From: Salinarimonas sp046292825
GTDB lineage: Bacteria > Pseudomonadota > Alphaproteobacteria > Rhizobiales > Beijerinckiaceae
Direction: 5' to 3'
Assembly (NCBI RefSeq): GCF_046292825.1
Contig: NZ_JBKBQG010000003.1
Coordinates: 97,888-161,887, forward strand
DNA length: 64,000 nt
Each line of letters starts with the position of its first letter. Within the stretch, counting starts at the first letter, position 1. Positions 50,852-59,803 of this stretch are shown in pieces. Made by a program: the position numbers and the translations under genes. A model generated the notes under the pieces. It was not told the DNA's origin, did not search any database, and saw nothing but the letters and a program-made list of their open reading frames with translations.

Positions 50852-52426
50852 CTACCGTGATCTCGTCGCCGTCGCGCCTCCGATCTGCTCCAGGCGCACG
50901 ATGGCGCCCAGCGGCGCGGCGAGGCCGTAGCCGAAGGTCGGATCGCGTCCGGGCGCGCCGAGATCGTCGGATGTCCGGGCGAGGGCCTCGCGGACGGTGC
51001 GGGCGTCCGAGATCGGATGCGCCGCGCGCGCGAGGGCGGCGGCCGCCGCGACGTAAGCGGTGGCGAGCGAGGTGCCCGATCCGATGACGTAACGCCGGCC
51101 CGTTGCCGGTGCAGGCAGGTCTACTCCCGGAGCCGCCAATTCGACATGCACCCCGCGCCCGGCCTGTTCGTAGGCACGGTCCCGATGGTCCGTCGCCGTC
51201 ACGCCGATGACGTCGGGATGAGCCGCGGGATGCGCGGGAGGCGCGTCCGGACCGCCGTTCCCCACTGCCGCGACGAGCAGGGCGTCCCGCTCGGCGAGCG
51301 CGGAGAGAGCGCGCGCGACGAGCGCGTCCTCCCCGCCGGCGAAGCTCATCGAGACGATCCCGGCGCCCGCGGCCGCGGCTGCGTCGAGCGCGGCGACGAG
51401 GGTGAACGTCGCGCTGCGCGGCTGCGCGTCGTCGCGCGTCGATGCGAAGGCCGCGATGGCGACGATCGAGGCGCCCGGCGCGGCGCCGGGGAGCGGGGCG
51501 CCTCCCGCGATGAGGCCGACCATCTGCGTGCCGTGATCCTCCGCCATCGGCGTCGGCGCGTCGAGGACGCTCTCCAGGCGGATGTCGGCCGCGCGCAGCA
51601 TCGGATGACCGAGATCCGGCGCCGTGTCGATCACGGCGACGACCACGCCGCCCCCGTCGGCGTGCGCGTCCCGGTCCGCGCCCCTCTCCGCGAGCCCCAG
51701 GCGCTGCAGGGCGAACGGCGTCGCGCCCCCTTGCGCCCGGTAGACCCGGCTCGGGCCTGCGAGCGCCACCCGCGCATCGCCCGACAGCGCGACCAGAACG
51801 TCCGCGACCCCGCGTCCGTCCGGAATGCGCAGGCGCAGCACCACGGCGTCGAGGAGCGCGCTGCGTCGCGCTGCGTCCGAGACGAGTCTGAGCGCATCGG
51901 CGAGGGCCGTCCCGTCCGCCTCGTCGAGACCCGGAGCGAGGACGACGACGACGAGGTCGGCTTCCTGCTCGACCGGATCGAAGCCCGCCGAGAGCCGGGG
52001 CTCGGGCGCGGCCAGCGAGCCGATTCGGGGCGGCGGCAAGGGTGGCAGCCTCGCGGAAGACGCGGCGGGCGATGCCGTCGCGCGCGCGGCAGGGCGCGCC
52101 CGGCGCTGTGAATCGCCGTCCCGGCCCACTTCTGCGCCGGAGGACCCGGCTCCACGCGGCGGCGTGGCGGCGGGCGGGCGGCTCGTGGTTCGCGGGCGCG
52201 GATCGACGATCGGAGGGACGATCCGCAGGATCGGCGTCGGCCTCTGCAGCGGTGTCGGCGCGACCTGCCGTGGGACGGTCGCGGGGGGCGGCGGACGCGG
52301 CGCGGCCTGCTGCGGCATGATGGCGGGCGGCGGCGAGGGCCTCGTCTGGGACACGGCCGACACGCTTGCTGCCGCAAGGGCGGCGAGGGCGAGCAGGACG
52401 CAGGCGAAGCCGTCACCGAGGCGCAT
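50852..52426 (-). CDS. Exported S8 (subtilisin-like) serine peptidase
   Basis: A 524-residue peptidase. A Sec signal (VLLALAALAAASVSA) is followed by a Pro/Ala-rich linker (30-135), then a domain (150-230) that resembles a subtilase prodomain (ALLDAVVLRLRIPDGRGVAD). The triad is complete: Asp267 (VAVIDTAPD), His298 (EDHGTQMVG), Ser453 (GSGTSLATAYVA), with oxyanion Asn390 (AAVGNGG). The gene starts 3 bp after the anti-sigma gene stops, so sigma, anti-sigma and peptidase form one operon. A role in cleaving the anti-sigma factor or processing the neighbouring exported proteins is inferred. Confidence 0.92.
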   Translation of the reverse strand: MRLGDGFACVLLALAALAAASVSAVSQTRPSPPPAIMPQQAAPRPPPPATVPRQVAPTPLQRPTPILRIVPPIVDPRPRTTSRPPAATPPRGAGSSGAEVGRDGDSQRRARPAARATASPAASSARLPPLPPPRIGSLAAPEPRLSAGFDPVEQEADLVVVVLAPGLDEADGTALADALRLVSDAARRSALLDAVVLRLRIPDGRGVADVLVALSGDARVALAGPSRVYRAQGGATPFALQRLGLAERGADRDAHADGGGVVVAVIDTAPDLGHPMLRAADIRLESVLDAPTPMAEDHGTQMVGLIAGGAPLPGAAPGASIVAIAAFASTRDDAQPRSATFTLVAALDAAAAAGAGIVSMSFAGGEDALVARALSALAERDALLVAAVGNGGPDAPPAHPAAHPDVIGVTATDHRDRAYEQAGRGVHVELAAPGVDLPAPATGRRYVIGSGTSLATAYVAAAAALARAAHPISDARTVREALARTSDDLGAPGRDPTFGYGLAAPLGAIVRLEQIGGATATRSR

Positions 52427-52429
52427 CGG

Positions 52430-53095
52430 TCAACCTCCCGGCAGGACGAGCGTCACGAGATCCGGGCGCGCGGCGAGTCGCTCCTCCACCGCGCGCGCGT
52501 CGAGCGGTCCGTCGAGGGCGAGCGCGAACAAGCCGCCGGCACGCGGACCGTCGACGATGCGCGCCTCGAGCGCGTCGAGCAGTCCGGCGATCTCGGCGAA
52601 CGGCGCATCCGGCGCGAAGGCGACGAGGAGCACGGGCGCGGGCGCTCGAGCGTCCGGTGCGGTCGCGGTGCGATAGGTCTCTTCCGGCGTGTCGAGGCGG
52701 TTCGAGACGAGCACGCCCGCCTGCACCAGAACGAGCAGCGCGAGCGCGGCGAACGCGGCGCCGCGCACGGGCGGCGACAGCGCGTCGAGAGCGCCGGCGA
52801 TCGCCCCGAGGAGGCGTGCGCCGAGGCCGCGGGATGGGGTGCGTCGCGGCATTCTGCGCGTCTCGGCGAGGATCGCGGCGAGCGACCCGGCGCTCGGGAC
52901 CGGGCCTGCCTCGCCGCTCGCGCGCGTTGCGCGGCCCTCCTCCGCGATCGCATCGAGGTGCGCGCGCCCCTGCGGGTCCTGCGCGAGCCACCGCTCGACG
53001 CGCTCGCGCTCCTCTTGCGTGACCCGTCCGGTCTCGTACCAGGGCAGCAGGAGGGCGGGATCGTTCGGATCCGGGTGATCGTCCGGGCGCGTCAT
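52430..53095 (-). CDS. Membrane anti-sigma factor with prodomain-like periplasmic domain
   Basis: A 221-residue protein. The N-terminal cytosolic helices (LLPWYETGRVTQEERERVER) are those of zinc-free anti-sigma factors. One transmembrane helix (GAAFAALALLVLVQAGVLV, about 108-130). The periplasmic C-terminus (VLLVAFAPDAPFAEIAGLLD, then LEARIVDGPRAGGLFAL) resembles the inhibitor-I9/prodomain fold found in subtilases. Its ATG overlaps the sigma-factor stop (ATGA). The adjacent S8 peptidase gene makes a protease-sensing or protease-sensitive switch plausible. Confidence 0.8.
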   Translation of the reverse strand: MTRPDDHPDPNDPALLLPWYETGRVTQEERERVERWLAQDPQGRAHLDAIAEEGRATRASGEAGPVPSAGSLAAILAETRRMPRRTPSRGLGARLLGAIAGALDALSPPVRGAAFAALALLVLVQAGVLVSNRLDTPEETYRTATAPDARAPAPVLLVAFAPDAPFAEIAGLLDALEARIVDGPRAGGLFALALDGPLDARAVEERLAARPDLVTLVLPGG

Positions 53096-53652
53096 GGCCA
53101 TCCCCTGTCGATGCCGGCCTCCTCGAAGAGGCGCCGAAGCTCCTTGCGCGCATAGAACATGCGCGTCTTCACGGTCGCCTCCGGGATGTCGAGGATCGTC
53201 GAGGCCTCCGCGACCGAGCGCTCGTGATAATAGACGAGATCGACGATTTCGCGGTGGATCGGCGTCAGCCGATCGATCATGCGCCTCATGAGTGCCCCCT
53301 TGTCGCTCTTGGCGAGGATCGTCTCGGGGTCGTCGCTCTCGTCCTCGAGACGCTCGGCGGCGCCGTCCTCGAGCGGCTCCTCGCCGCGCCGGCGCAAGCG
53401 GTCGACCGCCTTGTTGCGCGCCACCGCCATGAGCCAGGTCGAGACGGACGCGCCGCCGCGGAAGCGCTCTGCGTTGCGCCATACGTCCACGAACGTCTCA
53501 TTGACCACTTCCTCCGCCACGGCTTCGTTGCGAACGAGACGCAGGACGAAGCGCAAGAGCCTCGTCGCGTGGCGCGCGTGCAGGGCACGCAGGCCACTCT
53601 CGCGCTGTTTGGCGACATCCGCGAGAGCGTCGAGATCGGCCGCATCCGACAT
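53092..53652 (-). CDS. ECF-family RNA polymerase sigma factor
   Basis: A 186-residue sigma-70 family member with only regions 2 and 4. Region 2 is LVRNEAVAEEVVNETFVDVW and STWLMAVARNKAVDRLRRRG; region 4 is LTPIHREIVDLVYYHERSVA and IPEATVKTRMFYARKELRRL. AAGGAGAGG precedes ATG 53652. First gene of the sigma/anti-sigma/peptidase operon, divergent from the 704-residue exported protein. Presumed targets are this operon and the flanking exported-protein genes; I could not find a shared promoter motif by eye. Confidence 0.93.
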   Translation of the reverse strand: MSDAADLDALADVAKQRESGLRALHARHATRLLRFVLRLVRNEAVAEEVVNETFVDVWRNAERFRGGASVSTWLMAVARNKAVDRLRRRGEEPLEDGAAERLEDESDDPETILAKSDKGALMRRMIDRLTPIHREIVDLVYYHERSVAEASTILDIPEATVKTRMFYARKELRRLFEEAGIDRGWP

Positions 53653-53847
53653 CAGCCTCTCCTTGCCGTGTTGGTCGCGCCGTCCGCGCAGAAGGTTCGA
53701 CGACATCGTCCTTCACGGCGCAGGCCGGACGCACCGCCACGCCTTGCGGCCAACGCCTCGCGCATCGAGCGATGAACCGAAACCCGACCCGGCTCGACCA
53801 AGGAAGCGGCCCCGATGCAGGGGGCGTAACGAGGAAAGGTCCCGGTC

Positions 53848-55962
53848 ATGATCAAGCATGCCATTCTCGCGACCGTCGCGGCGTTCGCTCTCCACTGGGG
53901 TTCCACCCCGTCGCAGGCTGGACAGGTCGAAACGCGGCACGTCCTATTGCCGCAATCCTCCCTCGCCCAACTCTTCGACGCGGCACTCGGCGGGACGCAG
54001 CTTACGCTCAACAACCATGGTAGTCAGCAGGGCAGCGGCCAGGCGATCCACTGGACGAACAATACCAGCTTCGTCGCGCCTCCCGGAGGGGCGCCGTCGT
54101 TTTTCGACCTGCCGACACCGACCGTCTCGATCCAGACGGCGGGTATCGGGCACCGGATCTACAAGATCTACGTCAACGACGTGAATTCGGCCTCCGTGCA
54201 GGCGCAGCCCGACGGGAGCCGCATCGCGCTCGCCCTCGCGTTCGAGAGCGAGGGCCCCGAAATCAAGATCCGCTGCATCCGCCGCAAGATCATCAACGGT
54301 CGATGGGAGGTCTGCCAGAGTGCCGATGTGCACCTGGACGATCTGGTGCTGCGTCCGCGCTTCGCGCCCGCGATTCGCGACGGCTCGATCTCGTTCGCGA
54401 CGCTCGGCGCGAGCGACGTCGGGGTCGAGTTCGACCTCTCCCTCTCCGGTCATTGGCTCTGCGCGATCGGGAACCTGTGCAACCGGATCGCAGGGGAGGT
54501 GAAGGGCAGGATCGCCGACGAGATCCGCTCCCGGGTGCGCGAGCGTCTGAATCACGATTCTCTTCGGGACCGGGTGGCGGATACGATCCGCGAGGCGCCG
54601 GCATTCCAATTCCTCCTCGGCGTCAACGGCGTGACCGGCGAGGGCTGGAGCCTGACGGAGATCGCCGTCGACGGCCAGAATTATCGACTGCGTTACGAGC
54701 GCGCGACGGCGATCCAGGAGGTCTCCGCCGCTGCGAGCCAGCTGCCGGGCGCCTGCCCGCTGCCCGCCGGCGACGGCAAGCCGGTCCGGGTGGCAGCTTC
54801 TGTCGCGACCGCGGGGGCGATGCAGGTCAGGATGCGCTACCGGCTGCCCGAGCAGGCCTGGTCCGGCTGGCACCAGCAGGTCTCCGTGCCTGCGGGAGGC
54901 GGCTCCCATCTCGCCGTCTTCGACGTGACGTCGGCCGCGAAGCTGCCGCCCGGCAACCACATGATCGACATCGACATCGACCGTCACGACGCGCTGCCGC
55001 AGCTTCCCGTGACGATCACCTGCCCGTTCACCGTCACGGACGTGCAACTTCTCGCCTTCGATGAGAACAGCTTCAACCCCCATTCCGGCGGGCCGGCCCC
55101 GCTGCCGGAGGTCTTGGAGACGACCTGCCCGGCTCAGATCGCGCTGCGGCCGATCTTCACCCACAGCGGCATCGGCACGGTTCGATACAGGTACCGCTTC
55201 CTGCCGCAGCATCAGGTGACCACCGAATACCAGGCGAGCTTCATGCGCGAGATGGAGCACCCGCTCTACGAGGCTCCGGAAACCACGAGCGTCTTCCCGC
55301 TGCCGCTGCCCGCGCAGCAGGCGCAGCTTGGGCAGACCGGCACGATCGGTGGGTTCCAGTCGGGGTCCGGCTCGACCTCCGGCCAGCCGCAGATGACCGC
55401 AGGCCAGTCCGCGCCGAACGTGCACAAGGGTGCGGTGCGGGTCGAGGTCACGGGGCCGGGTGGCACGGCGGCATCCGACTGGATCCCCTACCACATCGTC
55501 TGCACGCCGCAGGCGGCGATCCAGAGCCCGGCGGCCATCGCCGTGCCGACGACGCCCACGCGTCCGGTGCCGCCGGCGGCCCTCGTCACGCCGCCGCCGC
55601 GCCCGGTGCCGCCGGCAATCTCCGGAACCGCGACGACGCGGGCCGCGACGCCGTCCACGCCCGCGGCGCGCACCGTTCCCGTCCAGCCGCGGACCCGTCC
55701 CGGGCCGGGGGCGACCCCGCCGCGCGATGCGAGCAGGGCAGCCGTCCCGGCCATCCGTCAGACGCCCCCTGCGCGCGTGGTCGAGCCGCCCCGTCGTCAG
55801 CCCGGCATCCGTCTCGCGCCCGATCAGGCTCGACCAGTCGTCGTCCCGACGCGGGAGAGGCCGTCCGCGTCCGGGCGCGCAACTCCCGGGCGCGCGCTTC
55901 CCGGGATCGTGTCCCCCGGCGTCCGCGCCGCGCCGCCGCAGACGGAGCGCCGTCGCCCTTGA
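53848..55962 (+). CDS. Large exported hypothetical protein of the sigma-factor locus
   Basis: A 704-residue protein with a Sec signal (ILATVAAFALHWGSTPSQAG). Residues 25-500 are mixed beta-strand text with paired cysteines (IKIRCIRRKII; GACPLPAGD; VTITCPFTV; ETTCPAQIALR; HIVCTPQ), suggesting several disulfide-bonded domains. The last 190 residues are Pro/Thr/Ala/Arg-rich and look unstructured. I recognise no family. It is divergent from the ECF sigma gene and may be a main product of the regulon. A 13-bp-stem hairpin follows its stop. Confidence 0.7.
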   Translation: MIKHAILATVAAFALHWGSTPSQAGQVETRHVLLPQSSLAQLFDAALGGTQLTLNNHGSQQGSGQAIHWTNNTSFVAPPGGAPSFFDLPTPTVSIQTAGIGHRIYKIYVNDVNSASVQAQPDGSRIALALAFESEGPEIKIRCIRRKIINGRWEVCQSADVHLDDLVLRPRFAPAIRDGSISFATLGASDVGVEFDLSLSGHWLCAIGNLCNRIAGEVKGRIADEIRSRVRERLNHDSLRDRVADTIREAPAFQFLLGVNGVTGEGWSLTEIAVDGQNYRLRYERATAIQEVSAAASQLPGACPLPAGDGKPVRVAASVATAGAMQVRMRYRLPEQAWSGWHQQVSVPAGGGSHLAVFDVTSAAKLPPGNHMIDIDIDRHDALPQLPVTITCPFTVTDVQLLAFDENSFNPHSGGPAPLPEVLETTCPAQIALRPIFTHSGIGTVRYRYRFLPQHQVTTEYQASFMREMEHPLYEAPETTSVFPLPLPAQQAQLGQTGTIGGFQSGSGSTSGQPQMTAGQSAPNVHKGAVRVEVTGPGGTAASDWIPYHIVCTPQAAIQSPAAIAVPTTPTRPVPPAALVTPPPRPVPPAISGTATTRAATPSTPAARTVPVQPRTRPGPGATPPRDASRAAVPAIRQTPPARVVEPPRRQPGIRLAPDQARPVVVPTRERPSASGRATPGRALPGIVSPGVRAAPPQTERRRP

Positions 55963-55983
55963 CCGCCCTCGACCTGTGGCGTC

Positions 55984-56031
55984 CTCTACCCCGACCCCGA
56001 GGCATTGGCCCGCCTGCTGGTCGGGGTAGAG
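55984..56031 (+). terminator. Hairpin after the 704-residue exported protein
   Basis: Perfect 13-bp arms CTCTACCCCGACC and GGTCGGGGTAGAG enclosing 22 nt, beginning 21 nt after the stop codon and ahead of the convergent tRNA-Gly. No T-run, but the length and position fit a bidirectional transcription barrier. Confidence 0.6.
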
Positions 56032-56109
56032 AGGCGCCGTCCTCGGCTACGGGCAAGGGGGCCGAAGGGCCGGGAAAGCCTTTCAAATCCCTGCGATGGT
56101 TAAGGAATT

Positions 56110-56184
56110 TGGAGCGGGCGATCGGGATCGAACCGACGACATTCAGCTTGGGAAGCTGACGTTCTACCACTGAACTACGCCCGC
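56110..56184 (-). tRNA. tRNA-Gly (anticodon CCC)
   Basis: The reverse complement has acceptor GCGGGCG/CGCCCGC, anticodon stem TCAGC/GCTGA with loop TTCCCAA (anticodon CCC, codon GGG), and T-arm TCGGTTCGATCCCGA. Discriminator T and encoded CCA follow. Confidence 0.93.
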
Positions 56185-56237
56185 GCGGCCTCATACATAG
56201 CCGGGCGCCGCGCCGCCCGCAAGCCTCTCGCGAGGCC

Positions 56238-57329
56238 TCAGGCGAAGTGCTTGGAGAGCTTGAGCCCTTGCGCCTGATAGTTCGATCCGGCGCCAGCGCC
56301 GTAGAGGATCGCGGGGCGCTCGGCCATGCGCTCGTAGACGAGGCGGCCGACCGTCTGGCCGTCCTCGAGGATGAAGGGCACGTCGCGCGAGCGGACCTCG
56401 AGCACGGCGCGCGCGCCCGCTCCGTTCGCGCCCGCATGGCCGAAGCCGGGATCGAAGAAGCCGGCGTAATGGACGCGGAACTCGCCCACCAGCGGATCGA
56501 AGGGGACCATCTCGGCGGCGTAATCGGGCGGCACGTGGACCGCTTCCTTGGAGGCGAGGATGTAGAACTGCCCCGGATCGAGGATCAGCGAGCCGTCGCT
56601 CGAGGCGTGGAGGGGCTCCCAATAATCCTCCGTCGCGTGCGCGCCGGCCGCGTCGACGTCGACGAGGGCGGTGTGGCGCTTGGCGCGGTAGCCGACGAGG
56701 CGCTGCGGGCCGAAGCCGGAGAGATCGACCGAGACCGCGACGCCGTTCTGGAAGGAGGGCGTGGCGGCCGCGACCAGCGTCTCGCGCGCGTGGAGCGCGG
56801 CGAGTTCCTCGTCGGACAGCCGCACCTCGCCGCGGCGCAGGCGCAGCTGGGACAGACGCGAGCCGGCGCGGACGAGCACGGGAAAGGTGCGCGGCGAGAT
56901 CTCGGCATAAAGCGGGCCCTCGTAGCCCGCCTCGACGATGTCGAATTCCCGCGCGCGATCCGTGATCACGCGGGTGAACACGTCGATGCGCCCCGTCGAG
57001 CTCTTCGGATTGGCGGAGGCCGCGAGATCGTGCGGAAGAGCGAGGCGCTCGGCGAGCTCGGCGATGTAGACGCAGCCGGTTTCCAGAACGACGGGCTTCG
57101 TCAGGTCGATCTCGTGCAGCGCGATGCCGGCGAGGCGGTCGGCGACGCGCCGCCCCGGCCCCGGCAGAAAGCTCGCGCGCACGCGCCAGGCGCGGGTGCC
57201 GAGCCGCAGGTCGAGCGAGGCGGGCTGCACCTGGTCGGGCGCGAAGGGGAGGGGGGCCGCGATCGCGCCCGCCTGCGCGAGCGCACGGATGCCTTCGGCC
57301 GATTGGATGCCTGCGCGCGTCGTCGTCAT
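56238..57329 (-). CDS. dcd: 2'-deoxycytidine 5'-triphosphate deaminase (long form)
   Basis: Cytosolic enzyme of pyrimidine deoxynucleotide synthesis: dCTP to dUTP. At 363 residues it belongs to the long alphaproteobacterial form, with two dUTPase-like beta domains: the first has PASLDLRLGTRAWRV and SANPKSSTGRIDVFTRVITD, the second ILDPGQFYILASKEAVHVPP, FVRVHYAG-type text (EFRVHYAGFFDPGFGH) and GQTVGRLVYERMAERP. ATG 57329 opens MTTTRAGIQ. Lies after a tRNA-Gly and 72 bp downstream of a CDP-alcohol phosphotransferase gene. Confidence 0.93.
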   Translation of the reverse strand: MTTTRAGIQSAEGIRALAQAGAIAAPLPFAPDQVQPASLDLRLGTRAWRVRASFLPGPGRRVADRLAGIALHEIDLTKPVVLETGCVYIAELAERLALPHDLAASANPKSSTGRIDVFTRVITDRAREFDIVEAGYEGPLYAEISPRTFPVLVRAGSRLSQLRLRRGEVRLSDEELAALHARETLVAAATPSFQNGVAVSVDLSGFGPQRLVGYRAKRHTALVDVDAAGAHATEDYWEPLHASSDGSLILDPGQFYILASKEAVHVPPDYAAEMVPFDPLVGEFRVHYAGFFDPGFGHAGANGAGARAVLEVRSRDVPFILEDGQTVGRLVYERMAERPAILYGAGAGSNYQAQGLKLSKHFA

Positions 57330-57401
57330 CGCGTTCGGTCTTTCGTTCCGCCCCCGTGTTCCAAAAAGCACTTAGCCGAGGCGGGCGCGCGTGTCACGAC
57401 G

Positions 57402-58070
57402 TCAAGCGCGCGGCGTCGGCGGAGCGGGCGGGTCTTGCGTCTGCGCCGCCTCGTCCTCCGGATCGTCGCGGAAGACGCCCCAGGCGAGCGAGATGCGCGC
57501 GAGCGCGGTCATGATCGTCAGCCCCGCGAAGAAATAGGCGATGATCGGAAACCAGGCCGGGACCAGGATCATCAGCGCGAAGGCGACGATCGTCTCGGTC
57601 CCCTCCGCGAGCCCGATGGTGAAGTAGATCGACTTGATCCCGCGCACCTTCGATTCGAGGCCGCGTTTCGCCGCCACCGCGGCATAGGCGAGGAAGCTCG
57701 CGCCGTTCACGTAGAAGGAGAAGAGCAGCACGGCCGCGGGCAGCGCGAAGGTCTCGGGGTCGCGCAGCGCGAAGGCGAGGGGGACGGCGCCGTAGAAGAC
57801 GAAGTCGAAGACGATGTCGAGGAAGCCGCCGCGATCGGTCTTGCCGCGGGCCCGCGCGATGGCGCCGTCGAGCCCGTCGCAGAGCCGGCTCGCGGCGAGC
57901 AGCGCGAGCGCGAGCGCGTCCGCACGGAAGGCGATCGCCGCCGCGCAGCCGATCCCCGTCGCGAGGCCGAGGAAGGTGACCGCGTCCGCGCCGACGCCGT
58001 AACGGGCGAGCGCCGCTCCGGCCCGGGACAGCGGCGGGTCGATGAGGCGGCGCATCAGGCCGTCGAGCAT
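57402..58070 (-). CDS. CDP-alcohol phosphatidyltransferase family protein
   Basis: A 222-residue inner-membrane enzyme with about six helices. The family signature D-x2-D-G-A-x2-A-R-x8-G-x3-D-x3-D is intact in CDGLDGAIARARGKTDRGG, then FLDIVFD. It transfers a phospho-alcohol from a CDP carrier to form a phospholipid or related product. The acceptor is not determined by the motif. Very short loops, no fused domains. Co-oriented with dcd, with 72 bp between. Confidence 0.92.
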   Translation of the reverse strand: MLDGLMRRLIDPPLSRAGAALARYGVGADAVTFLGLATGIGCAAAIAFRADALALALLAASRLCDGLDGAIARARGKTDRGGFLDIVFDFVFYGAVPLAFALRDPETFALPAAVLLFSFYVNGASFLAYAAVAAKRGLESKVRGIKSIYFTIGLAEGTETIVAFALMILVPAWFPIIAYFFAGLTIMTALARISLAWGVFRDDPEDEAAQTQDPPAPPTPRA

Positions 58071-58195
58071 GCGTGTCTCCCTGCCGCCGCGGCGGACGTG
58101 TCCTCACCCCGCCGGCGGCGTTGACGGCGCCGCCGACGACGCTTACCACCCATGCGCGGCCGCGCCGAGGCGCGGGGCCGCTTCGGGAGTGAAGC

Positions 58196-58588
58196 ATGTA
58201 CACGGCGCTCACCAACGGCGTCCGCGTCACCGTGACGCCGCTCTACCTCGAGGACCAGTCGGACCCCGAGGCGGGGCGCTACGTCTTCGCTTACACCGTC
58301 GAGATCGTGAATCTCAACACCGGGCGCGTGCGGCTTCGGGACCGTTACTGGAAGATCGTCGACGGGCTCGGCCGCGTGCATGAGGTGCGCGGGGAGGGCG
58401 TCGTCGGCCAGCAGCCTGTGCTCGGCCCCGGCGAGAGCTTCACCTATACGAGCGGCTGCCCGCTCGAGACGCCCGACGGCACGATGGAGGGCGTCTACGG
58501 CATGGAGCGCGCGGACGGCGCCCGCTTCGAGGCGACGATCCCCGCCTTCTCCCTCGACAGCCCGCATGCGCGCCGCTCGCTGCACTGA
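58196..58588 (+). CDS. apaG: ApaG protein
   Basis: A 130-residue single-domain (ApaG/DUF525, FnIII-like) protein. Conserved text: YVFAYTVEIVNLNTGRVRLR, RYWKIVDGLGRVHEVRGEGV, VGQQPVLGPGESFTYTSGCP, GTMEGVYGM. Associated in enterobacteria with cobalt/magnesium handling and diadenosine tetraphosphate levels, although the molecular function is not settled. It stands 42 bp upstream of argE. Confidence 0.95.
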   Translation: MYTALTNGVRVTVTPLYLEDQSDPEAGRYVFAYTVEIVNLNTGRVRLRDRYWKIVDGLGRVHEVRGEGVVGQQPVLGPGESFTYTSGCPLETPDGTMEGVYGMERADGARFEATIPAFSLDSPHARRSLH

Positions 58589-58630
58589 CCCCTCCCTGCG
58601 CTCGAACGCCCCTCGCGAGAGACCCCGCCG

Positions 58631-59791
58631 ATGTCCGCCATCCGCCTCACCGCGCTCGAGATGCTCGAGCGGCTCGTCGCCTTCGACACCGAGAGCCACA
58701 AGCCGAACACGCCGCTCGTCGATTTCGTCGCCGCCTATCTCGAGAGCCACGGCCTCGCCCCGGTCCGCTTCCCCGATGCGAGCGGGGAGAAGGAGGCGCT
58801 CTTCGTCACGATCGGGCCGATGATCGACGGTGGGATCGTGCTCTCGGGCCATACCGACGTCGTGCCCGTCGCCGGGCAGGACTGGGCGAGCGATCCGTAT
58901 CGGCTGCGGGTCGAGGGCGGGCGCGCCTATGGCCGCGGCACCGTCGACATGAAGGGCTTCTGCGCCACTGCGCTGGCGCTCGTGCCGGAGATGATCGCGG
59001 CGGACCTGCGCCGGCCCGTCCACATCCTCCTCTCCTACGACGAGGAGACGACCTGCCTCGGCGTCGTCGACGCCATCGCGGCGCTCGGGATCGACCTGCC
59101 CCGCCCCGACGCGGTGATCGTCGGCGAGCCGACCGGGCTCGAGGTCGCGGACGCGCACAAGGGCGTCGCCATGTGCGAGACGCGCGTCTTCGGCCACGAG
59201 GCCCATTCCTCGCGCCCCGAGGAGGGGGCCTCGGCGGTGATGGCGGCGGCGGAGATGGTGTCGCGGCTCATGCGCGTGGGCGACCGCCTCGTCGGCGAGG
59301 GCGACGCCTCCGGGCGGTTCGACCCGCCCTACGCGACGCTGCATGTCGGCACGCTGTCGGGCGGGACCGCGCGCAACATCCTCGCCAAGGAGGCGCGCTT
59401 CCATTGGGAGGTGCGCTACCTGCCCGATACCGACATGAGCGCCTTGATGGCCGAGGTCGAGGCGATCGCGCGCGCCGTCGAGGCCGAGCGGCTGACGCGG
59501 TTCGGCCCCTTCGGGCGCATCGAGAACCATTGGGAGGTCGACGTCCCCGCGCTCGCGCCGCAGCCGGGATCGCCTGCCGAGCTCGTGGCTCTGCGCGCGG
59601 CCGGGCGCAACCGGACGGTGAGCGTCGGCTACGGCTCGGAGGCCGGGCGCTTCCAGGGCGCGGGGCTGCCCGTGGTGCTGTGCGGGCCGGGCGACATCGC
59701 CCGCGCCCACAAGGCGGACGAGTACGTCACCCTCGACGAGCTCGCCGCCGGCGAGGCCGTCCTGCGCCGGCTCGTCGAGGGGCTGCGGTAG
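58631..59791 (+). CDS. argE: Acetylornithine deacetylase
   Basis: A 386-residue dinuclear zinc hydrolase of the M20 family that frees ornithine from N-acetylornithine in arginine synthesis. Metal/catalytic text: SGHTDVVPV (His, Asp), GRGTVDMKGF (bridging Asp), SYDEETTCLGV (Glu-Glu), GEPTGLEV, and late RAHKADEYVT-type text (AHKADEYVTLDE, His ligand). The dimerisation domain lies between. ATG 58631. Full length; a glutamate carboxypeptidase-like paralogue cannot be wholly excluded. Confidence 0.9.
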   Translation: MSAIRLTALEMLERLVAFDTESHKPNTPLVDFVAAYLESHGLAPVRFPDASGEKEALFVTIGPMIDGGIVLSGHTDVVPVAGQDWASDPYRLRVEGGRAYGRGTVDMKGFCATALALVPEMIAADLRRPVHILLSYDEETTCLGVVDAIAALGIDLPRPDAVIVGEPTGLEVADAHKGVAMCETRVFGHEAHSSRPEEGASAVMAAAEMVSRLMRVGDRLVGEGDASGRFDPPYATLHVGTLSGGTARNILAKEARFHWEVRYLPDTDMSALMAEVEAIARAVEAERLTRFGPFGRIENHWEVDVPALAPQPGSPAELVALRAAGRNRTVSVGYGSEAGRFQGAGLPVVLCGPGDIARAHKADEYVTLDELAAGEAVLRRLVEGLR

Positions 59792-59803
59792 CCCCCGGCG
59801 CGT

